From Polaromonas sp. UBA5171 (GTDB lineage Bacteria; Pseudomonadota; Gammaproteobacteria; Burkholderiales; Burkholderiaceae_C), in the NCBI GenBank assembly GCA_002413395.1, contig DHWX01000134.1, positions 1 through 51,334 on the forward strand: a stretch of DNA of 51,334 nt, written 5' to 3'. The position numbers were made by a program, and so were the translations under genes. The stretch's first letter is position 1. The number at the start of each line of letters is the position of its first letter. Shown piece by piece: positions 31,129 through 40,300 of the stretch. Under the pieces are notes generated by a model. That model was given only the letters and a program-made list of their open reading frames with translations. It did no database searches and was not told the DNA's origin.

Positions 31129-34005
31129 ATGGTCACTTCCGTGCGCACAAGAAAAAACAGGGAACCCGTCAAGGACACCGCCGGGCACAAGGCGTCCACC
31201 CGCTCCAGGGACAACGAACGCCCGCTGGTGGAAGACATCCGCCTGCTGGGTCGCATCCTCGGCGATGTGATTCGCGAGCAAGATGGCGTCGCCGCCTACG
31301 AGCTGATCGAGCAGGTGCGCAAGCTGTCGGTAGCCTTTCGGCGCGACGCCGACCAGGACGCCGACAAGGCGCTTAATAAACTGCTCAAAAGCCTCTCGGG
31401 CGACCAGACCGTCAGCGTGATCCGCGCCTTCACCTACTTCAGCCATCTGGCCAACCTGGCCGAAGACCGCCACCACCTCCGTCGCCGGGCCGTCCACGAG
31501 CGTGCAGGCGATACCCAGGAAGGCAGCATCGAAGTGACGCTGGCACGCCTGCGCAGGGCCGGCATCGCGCCCAAAACCATCGCAAACACGATGGCCCACA
31601 GCTTCGTATCACCGGTGCTCACCGCCCACCCGACTGAAGTGCAACGAAAAAGTATCCTGGATGCCGAACGCGACATTGCGCAACTGCTCACGGCACGCGA
31701 TGACATCCTGGCGCTGGCGCAGGCCATGAGCACCGCCAAAGACGCGCTGACCCCGCGCGAGCTGGCCGCCAACGAAGCCCAGTTGCGCGCGCGAGTGGTG
31801 CAGCTGTGGCAAACGCGCCTGCTGCGCTTTTCCAAGCTCACGGTGGCCGACGAAATAGAGAACGCCCTGAGCTACTACGAAACCACCTTCCTGCGCGAGA
31901 TTCCCAAGATCTACGCCAACCTGGAGCGCGAGCTCGGCAACCAACCCGTGCACAGCTTTTTGCGCATGGGCCAGTGGATAGGCGGCGACCGCGATGGCAA
32001 CCCCTATGTCAACGCAGAAACCCTCAGCTATGCGCTGAGCCGGCAGGCCGAAGTGGCGCTGCGCCACTACCTGACCGAGGTGCACTTTCTGGGCGGGGAA
32101 CTGTCCATGTCAGCCATGCTGATTGATGTCAGCGCAGAAATGCGCGTCCTGGCAGAAAGCTCACCCGACACCAGCGAGCATCGCAAAGACGAGCCCTATC
32201 GCCGCGCGCTGACCGGGGTTTACGCCCGGTTGGCCGCCACACTGAAGGCGCTGACCGGCGGCGAGGCTGCGCGCCATGCCGTGGCACCGCAAAATGCCTA
32301 TGCCCGAGCTGAAGATTTCCTGGCGGACCTGCGCACCCTGGAGCAATCGCTCAAGGCCCATCACGGGGAAGCCCTGGTTGCCCAGCGTCTGCACCCGCTG
32401 ATCCGCGCGGTGGAAGTGTTTGGTTTTCATCTCGCCACGGTCGATCTGCGCCAGAGTTCCGACAAGCATGAAGCGGTGGTGGCCGAACTGCTGGCCGTGG
32501 CGCGCCTGGAGCCCCACTACGCCAGCCTGGACGAAGCCGCCAAGCGTGCGCTGCTGATGCAGCTGCTCAATGACGCCAGGCCCCTGCGCGTGATCGGCAC
32601 CACCTACTCGGCGCTCGCCCAAAGTGAGCTGGCCATCTTTGAAGCCGCACGCACCGCGCGCGCGGGTTTTGGCAAGGAAGCCATCCGCCACTACATCATC
32701 AGCCATACCGAAACCGTGAGCGATTTGCTCGAAGTGCTGCTGCTGCAAAAAGAAGCGGGACTGATGCATGGCACGCTGGACAGTAATGCAACCTGCGACC
32801 TGATCGTGGTGCCGCTGTTTGAAACCATTGAAGACCTGCGCAATGCCGCGCCCATCATGCGCGAGTTCTACGCCCTGCCCGGCATGGCACAACTGGTGCA
32901 ACGTGGCCGTCCTGACCAGTACTGCGAGCAGGACATCATGCTCGGCTACTCTGACAGCAACAAGGACGGCGGCATTTTTACCAGCAACTGGGAGCTCTAC
33001 CGCGCCGAGATCGCACTGGTGGAACTGTTTGACCAGCGGGCCGATTCGCACAACATTCAATTACGCATGTTCCATGGCCGTGGCGGCACGGTCGGCCGCG
33101 GCGGCGGCCCAAGCTATCAGGCCATCCTGGCGCAGCCCCCAGGCACCGTGCGCGGACAGATCCGCCTGACTGAGCAAGGCGAGGTCATTGGCTCCAAATA
33201 CGCCAACCCTGAAATCGGCCGCCGCAACCTCGAAACCCTGGTGGCCGCCACGCTGGAGGCCACCCTGCTGCAGCCGACCAAACCCGCCACCAAGGCCTTC
33301 CTGCAAGCCGCCGCCGAACTGTCGCAAGCCAGCATGGCGGCCTACCGCGCGCTGGTGTACGAGACCCCCGGTTTCACCGAGTATTTTTTCAGCGCCACGC
33401 CGATCCGCGAGATCGCCGAACTCAACATCGGATCGCGGCCAGCGTCAAGAAAGGCCTCGCAAAACATTGAAGACCTGCGCGCCATTCCCTGGGGCTTCAG
33501 CTGGGGCCAATGCCGCCTGACTTTGCCGGGCTGGTATGGCTTTGGCACGGCCATCGAGCAGTACCTGCAACAAGGCGGATCGACCGCCAGTCGCAAGGAG
33601 GCGCTTGCCCGGCTGCAAAAGATGTACCGGCAATGGCCCTTCTTTCGCGCCCTGCTGAGCAACATGGACATGGTGCTGGCCAAGAGCGACCTGGGGCTGG
33701 CTTCGCGCTATGCCGAACTGGTAAGCGACGCGCGGCTGCGCAAGAGAATTTTCAGCGTGATCGAGGCTGAGTGGCATCGCACCGCGCAGATGCTGACGCT
33801 GATCACCGGCGACCGGCAGCGGCTGGTCGGCAACGCTGCGCTGCAACGCTCCATCCGCCACCGTTTTCCGTATATTGACCCACTGCATCACCTGCAGGTC
33901 GAACTGATCCGGCGTTACCGCGCGGGCCAGACCGACCAGCGGGTGCAAACCGGCATTCACATCTCGATCAACGGCATTGCAGCGGGGTTGCGCAATACCG
34001 GTTAA
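31129..34005 (+). CDS. ppc: Phosphoenolpyruvate carboxylase
   Basis: I choose the ATG at 31129 because GAGGG lies about 6 bases upstream; an in-frame ATG at 31093 would add 12 residues without a site. The 958-residue enzyme carries TAHPTE (H167), GGDRDGNP near 290, FHGRGGTVGRGGGP at 648-661, and the C-terminal NTG. It makes oxaloacetate from PEP and bicarbonate to refill the TCA cycle. Divergence from hemC is usual in Burkholderiales. After the stop there are about 390 bases before ndvB, holding one small possible gene. Confidence 0.95.
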   Translation: MVTSVRTRKNREPVKDTAGHKASTRSRDNERPLVEDIRLLGRILGDVIREQDGVAAYELIEQVRKLSVAFRRDADQDADKALNKLLKSLSGDQTVSVIRAFTYFSHLANLAEDRHHLRRRAVHERAGDTQEGSIEVTLARLRRAGIAPKTIANTMAHSFVSPVLTAHPTEVQRKSILDAERDIAQLLTARDDILALAQAMSTAKDALTPRELAANEAQLRARVVQLWQTRLLRFSKLTVADEIENALSYYETTFLREIPKIYANLERELGNQPVHSFLRMGQWIGGDRDGNPYVNAETLSYALSRQAEVALRHYLTEVHFLGGELSMSAMLIDVSAEMRVLAESSPDTSEHRKDEPYRRALTGVYARLAATLKALTGGEAARHAVAPQNAYARAEDFLADLRTLEQSLKAHHGEALVAQRLHPLIRAVEVFGFHLATVDLRQSSDKHEAVVAELLAVARLEPHYASLDEAAKRALLMQLLNDARPLRVIGTTYSALAQSELAIFEAARTARAGFGKEAIRHYIISHTETVSDLLEVLLLQKEAGLMHGTLDSNATCDLIVVPLFETIEDLRNAAPIMREFYALPGMAQLVQRGRPDQYCEQDIMLGYSDSNKDGGIFTSNWELYRAEIALVELFDQRADSHNIQLRMFHGRGGTVGRGGGPSYQAILAQPPGTVRGQIRLTEQGEVIGSKYANPEIGRRNLETLVAATLEATLLQPTKPATKAFLQAAAELSQASMAAYRALVYETPGFTEYFFSATPIREIAELNIGSRPASRKASQNIEDLRAIPWGFSWGQCRLTLPGWYGFGTAIEQYLQQGGSTASRKEALARLQKMYRQWPFFRALLSNMDMVLAKSDLGLASRYAELVSDARLRKRIFSVIEAEWHRTAQMLTLITGDRQRLVGNAALQRSIRHRFPYIDPLHHLQVELIRRYRAGQTDQRVQTGIHISINGIAAGLRNTG

Positions 34006-34151
34006 TCGGTTTGGTCAATCGGTTTAGTCCTACACGCGCAACAGCTGCGTCCGATACCGCCAAACGTTTTTGCCCCGTAGGATGAGTCATGCGCCAGATC
34101 CGGCCCGCTTGGGGTACGGGCAGACAGCGCCTACTCAGGAATCCGAAAACC

Positions 34152-34385
34152 ATGACTACCTCCCACGCCGGAGCAACCAGCCGCTTTCCGGTTGCCAACG
34201 AGTTTGTATCCAGTGATTTCCTGGCCCTGGCCTCGCACATGGGCGATTGCCAACGCTCGCGCGAACGCTTTTTCAGCCTGCGCGCCAGCTTGGAGACCCT
34301 GCACGCCGTGACATCGCCACGGATCGTGACGAGTAGCGCACTGTTCGTGGTCTGCTGCGTGCTTCTGCTGGTCGTCGTGGCCTGA
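34152..34385 (+). CDS. Small membrane protein before ndvB (hypothetical)
   Basis: A frame of 77 codons from ATG at 34152 encodes a soluble N-terminal part (SSDFLALASHMGDCQRSRERFF) and one C-terminal transmembrane segment (ALFVVCCVLLLVVVA, about 63-77). It ends 12 bases before ndvB and so may be translated with it. An AGGA lies 11 bases before the ATG, a rather long distance. No family was recognised. It may be real because of the clear membrane anchor and tight spacing, but chance cannot be excluded. Confidence 0.4.
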   Translation: MTTSHAGATSRFPVANEFVSSDFLALASHMGDCQRSRERFFSLRASLETLHAVTSPRIVTSSALFVVCCVLLLVVVA

Positions 34386-34397
34386 CGGGACCCACGG

Positions 34398-37300
34398 ATG
34401 GACGCCTCCGTCCTTGACCGGCTTGAGGCGCTAAGCTCCTACGCCCGCAAGATCCTGCAGCAGCGCCAAGGAAAAGCCGAGCCGCCGATTCGCGCCGAAC
34501 TGTTCGGCATTCAGCGCTTTGAACAGCACGGCCGCAGTCTGGCGCAGGCCCAAGTGGTCCAGACCGATGCTGCTTCACGCCGCCACGCCTCTTTTTTTCC
34601 GCGCGTTGAGCAAAACCTCGCCGCGCTGCGCAACGCCTACGACTATGTGACGCTGACTTCACTCAGAGGTCAATACGTCACGCCTGCAGCCGAGTGGCTG
34701 CTGGATAATTTTCACCTGGTCGAAGAGCAACTGCAGCAGATCCGCGAAGGCGTGCCGCGCCGCTACTACGCCAGCCTGCCCAAGCTGGCGGGCGAGCCGC
34801 TGGAAGGCCTGCCACGCGTTTATGGCATCGCCTGGGCCTATGTCGCTCACACCGACAGTGTCCTGAGCGAGGAAGTTTTCACCGCGTTTCTCAACGCCTA
34901 TCAGGAACACAGCGAACTGCGCTTGAGCGAACTGTGGGCCTTGCCGACCACGCTGCGCGTGGTGCTGCTTGAAAACCTGCGCCGAATTGCCGACGAGATT
35001 GCGCAAGGCAAGGTGGCGCGCGAAGTTGCCCATGCGGTTTGTGACTGCGCGACCCAGTTAAGCAAGCACGACCTTGATGCGATCAACGCATTGATGAAAC
35101 AATGCGGCCTGCAGCGCAGCTACCTGACGCAGCTGTGGCAGTGCATGCCAACGGAGCGGCTGGACAATTCAACCGCGCTGGTGCTGTGGACCGAGCGGCA
35201 TTGCCCTGACGGGCCCGCGTTCATGCTCGATAGTCAGATCGCGCAGGTCGCCGCCAACCTCACGGTTGGCAACATCATCACTACCTTGCGCCTGATCGGC
35301 CAGATCGATTGGGTCGATCTGATCGAGCCGGTGAGCCTTTCGTTACAGGCGCTCGGACAGTTACCCAGCTTTGCCCTGGAAAACGAGCTCACGCACCAGC
35401 AAATCACCCAGTCCATGGAGCGGCTGGCGCGGCTAAGCCACAGGTCCGAACGCGAAGTGGCCCAGGTCGTAGTCACCGCGGCACAGTCCATTCCTGGCGG
35501 CGTGCCCGCAAAGGCGGCCGAGCGTACTGCAGGCTTTTACCTGATCGGTGCCGGCCGGGCCACACTGGAAGCCGCGCTCGGCATGTCTGCGCGCCACGCA
35601 TGGCAACTGGCGGTCCCGCCCAACTGGCGTCTGGCCCTCTACATGGGTGCCATTGCACTGGGCACGGCGCTGGTCGTGCTGGCCGCTGCGCAGCACGTTG
35701 ACGTGCGCGGCTGGCAAGCGGTGCTCGCCCTGTTCCTGCTGGCGTGGCCGGCCTCTGAAGCCGCAGCCGCCCTGGTGCATCGCCTGATCGCGGAGTCGCT
35801 GAAAGTGCGCGTTTTGCCGCGGCTGGATTTCGCCGGTGGCATTCCCCCTGAACACCGCGTACTGGTCGTGATCCCCACCCTGCTGACGTCCGCGGCGATG
35901 ATTCGGGACTTGGTACAACGGCTCGAACTGCACTGGCTGGCCAACCACGAGCGCGAGGCGCAATTTGCCCTGCTGACAGACTGGTCCGACGCGCCCGACG
36001 CCACCCTGCCCGGCGATGCCGCCCTGCTGCAGGACGCACTGGCTCAGGTGGCCGCGCTGAACGCGCGCTATCCCGCGCCCGATGGGTACGCGCCGCGCTT
36101 CCTGCTGATGCACCGGCCGCGCAGCTGGTGCGAGACCGAGCAGCGCTGGCTGGGCTGGGAGCGCAAGCGTGGCAAGCTGGAGCAACTGCTGCACACGCTG
36201 GCCACCGGCAGCATGGCGGGCTTCACGCCGCTGGCACCAGGGCTCCGGTTGGCCCACGGCATACGCTACGTCGTCACACTCGACAGCGACACCGGTCTGC
36301 CGCCCGACATGCTGTGCGAGCTGGTGGCCGTGGCAGCCCACCCGCTGAACGCGCCGCAGCTCGATGCCGCTTCGCGCCGCGTGGTCGGCGGCTACGGCAT
36401 CTTGCAGCCACGCCTGGTCACTCCCTTGCCCGGGCCGACGCAGCGCACCCTCTTCCATCAGTTGTTTGCCGGCCAGTGCGGCATTGACCCCTACAACAGC
36501 GGCGTCTCCGACCTCTACCAGGACCTGTTCGGCAGCGGCAGCTTTACCGGCAAGGGGCTGCTGCATGTCGAGGCAATGCATGCCGTGCTCCACGCCCGTC
36601 TGCCCGCAGACTCGGTGCTGAGCCATGACCTGCTGGAAGGCAGCATCGCGCGCTGCGGCTTTGTCAACGATGTCACCCTGATTGAAGAGTACCCGCACCA
36701 TGCAGGCGTGGCAGCCTCGCGCCTGCACCGCTGGAGCCGTGGCGACTGGCAACTGCTGCCCATCATGTGGCACGCAAGGCATTACGGCGTCGATGCCCTG
36801 GGCTTGTGGAAAATGGCCGATAACCTGCGCCGCTCGCTGGTTCTGCCCGCCACGTTCGGGCTGCTTATCTGGGTTGTGTTCACCGGCGCGCTGCCATTGA
36901 CTACGGCGCTGGAGGTGGCGTTCGCCGCTCTGCTGGCCGGCCCGCTGCTCGGGGCGCTGGCCGGTCTGGTACCGACGCGCCGGGATATTGCCTGGAACCA
37001 CTTCTTTCATGTCGGTCAAAGTGAACTGCTGCGCGCCTTCGGCAGCGCCGCCTGGCAGTTCAGCCAGCTTGCCGCACAGGCTGGAATGCAGCTGGACGCC
37101 GCCGTTCGTTCACTCTGGCGCATGGCGGTGAGCCAGCGCCACCTTCTTGAGTGGACCACCGCTGCCCAAGCCCAGGCAACGTCGCGCAATGAGCTGGCGG
37201 CATTTGCGCGCCAGCAGGCACCCGCATCGCTGCTTTGCGCGGCGCTGGCCGTGGCGGCGCTTTGGAGCCCGCACCCCGTGGCCGGGGTCACCTTGTTGCT

Positions 37301-40300
37301 GCTGTGGGCCGCTTCACCGCTAGCTGCCTGGTGGGCCAGCAGGCCAGGCCCATTGAGCAGGGAAAAGACCCTGCAGGATGAAGACAAGCACTACCTGCAT
37401 GCCTTGGCGCGCGACAGCTGGCGCTTTTTTGAGCATTGCGTCGGCCCCGAGGACAACCACCTGCCGCCAGACAACCTGCAGCTCGTGCCGGAGCCCATGC
37501 TGGCGCACCGTACATCGCCCACCAACATCGGCTTGTACCTGCTGGCCGTCTGCTGCGCGCGCAAATTCGACTGGATCAGCACGGGTGAAGTCATCAGCCG
37601 CCTGCAAGCCACGCTGGACACGATGGAGCGCTTGGCCAAGCACAACGGCCACCTGCTCAACTGGTACGACACGCGCACCCTGGAAATTCTGCAACCGGGC
37701 TATGTGTCTTCGGTCGATAGCGGCAACCTGGCAGGCCTTTTGTTAACGGTCGCGCAGGCCTGCAGCGAACTGGCGCGGGATGATATCAATGACAAGGCCA
37801 TGCAGGCCGCGCTGGTGGATCTGGCCAAACGCTGTCAGGCGCTGTACGCGGCCATGGATTTTCGCGGCCTTTATGACCGCAAACGCCACCTTTTCCACAT
37901 CGGTCTGCAGGTGCATGAGCACACACTCGACGCGAGCTATTACGACCTGCTGGCCTCCGAATCACGCCTGACCAGCTTCCTGGCCATCGCCAAGGGCGAC
38001 GTGCCGCGCCGCCACTGGGCCGCGCTGGGCCGCCCATTTCTGTCGGTCGGCGTATTGCCGGGGCTCAAATCATGGTCAGGCTCCATGTTCGAATACCTGA
38101 TGCCGTCGCTGCTGATGCATGAACCCGAGCATGGCTTGCTGCATACTGCGGCGCGAGCGGCGGTGGCCGAACAACGGGCCTTCGGCGCTTCCCAGCAGTT
38201 ACCCTGGGGCGTGTCGGAATCAGCCTATTTCGCTCAGGACTATTCGCTGGCGTACCAGTATTCACCCTTCGGCGTGCCGCGCCTGGCACTGCGGCGCACG
38301 CCGCCTGCCGACCGGGTCGTTGCGCCCTACGCGACCATGCTGGCCAGTTTGTTTGATCCGGGTCAAGCGGTGGTCAACCTGCGGCGGCTGGAGCAGCTCG
38401 GTGCGCGCGGTGAACTGGGCCTGTTCGAAGCACTGGACTTCACCGTGGCGCACCAGCCAGCCAAGTCGCATCAGCAGGCTTTCAGCCTCGTCGAGACGTA
38501 CATGACCCACCACCAGGGCATGTCGCTGGCGGCGCTCTGCAACGTGCTGTGCCAGGATGCGCCCCGACGCTGGTTCGCTGCCGACCCGCAAGTGGCGGCG
38601 CACGAGGCGCTGCTGCATGAACGCTGCCCGCGCCAGATCGTGGAAAGCGCCGACCCGCGCCAACCCCCAGAGCCCGGCGGCTACGTGGCGGAGCCGGTGT
38701 TCCAGACGCGCGACGTAAACCCACTGCGCGCTGGCTGGAAGCCCACCCAGCTGCTGTCCAACGGGCGCTATAGCGTCGCCCTGCATGCCAGTGGTGCCGG
38801 CGTCAGTCGCTGGGGGGGCCGCAACGTCTCGCGCTGGCGCGACGACCTGCTGCGCGATGCCCATGGCTGCTTTTTTTACCTGCGCCGCGAAGGCGATGAT
38901 AGCGTGGTCTCGCTCACCGCCGCACCAGCGCCAGGCCCAAGTTGGCGCTACCAGGCGCGCTTCATGGCCGACCGGGTCCAGTTTGATGCACGGGGCGGTG
39001 ACCTGAGCGCAACCATCACGGTTTTGGTCAGCCCCGAGGACGACACCGAGTTGCGCACCGTGACCCTGCATAACACCGGCCGAACCGAGCAGATTCTGGA
39101 ACTGGTCTCCTGCTTCGAGGCCGTGCTCGCCGATCCGCGCGCCGATGAAGCACACCCGGCATTTTCCAATCTCTTCATGCACACGCGCTGGGAACCGTAC
39201 TGGCGCGCCATCATGCTCACGCGCAGGCCGCGCGTGCATGGAGACTTGCAAATGGCGGTCTCACACTTTCTGGCGGAAGCCGGGGCTGAGCTGCTTTCGG
39301 TGGACTGCATTGCCGACCGCCGGCTGTTCGCGGGCCGCAACCGTCCGCCGCACCAGCCGGCCCTGCTGACACAACCCAAAGGCACCAGCGGCAGTCCGAT
39401 CAACGGTCTTGACCCCGTGGGCAGCCTGCGCGTGAAGCTGCGGCTGGCACCCGGTGCCGTGGCCAGGCTGACCTTCGCCACCGCCGCCGCCGACACCGAG
39501 GGCGAACTGGCGGCGCGCATCGACAAGTATCTGCAGCCGATGCACATCAAACGCGCCACCCGCATGGCCGCCACGCTGGCTCAGGTGCGACTGCGCGATC
39601 TGGCGCTGACTCCCGAGGAAAGCCTGGCGTTGCAGGACCTGACCACGGCACTCATGTACAGCACGCCACGGCCGAGGGTCGAACGCTCGCCACTGGATCA
39701 GCGCCAGCTCTGGCGCTTCGGCATTTCAGGAGACAAACCAATCATGCTGGTACGCATCCAGTCAGCCAGCGGGATGCGGCTGGTCCATGCGCTGCTGCGG
39801 GCGCAGCCCTGGTGGGCCTTCGGCGGCTTGGCGGTCGATGTCGTAGTGCTTAACAACGAACCCAACTCTTACCTGATGCCGTTGCAGCGCGACATTCTGG
39901 CGCTGCGCGACCGACTGATGCAGGCCGCGCAATCGAGCTTTCCAAACGACGATGCCGCAGGCTCATCGCTGGGCTTTTACCTGCTGCGCGAGCAGGAAAT
40001 CGCCAACGACGAAAAGGCCGCGCTGGCCGGCCTGGCGCGTGTCGTGCTCATTGCCGATGGCCGTCCGCTGGAAACACAAGTGGCCGCACTGCGCGCGAGC
40101 TGGTTGCCGCAGCACAGCGATGCAGCGGCCCGTACCCCGCTTTGGAGCCAGTTGCCCGCCGCCGCAACCAAGACTGCGGCCCCGACTGAAATGGGCCCCA
40201 GGGGCCACTTCGATGCCGCAAGCGGCGAGTACCATTTTGAGTTGCAGGGCGACCAGCCCTTGCTCAAACCTTGGGTCAACGTCATCGCCAACCCCGTGTT

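Noticed and set aside
35433..37019. Long open frame of 528 codons on the minus strand opposite ndvB
   Set aside because: It lies wholly antisense to the conserved GT84 region of ndvB, has low-complexity H/Q/R-rich content and no recognisable domain; typical shadow frame in GC-rich DNA.
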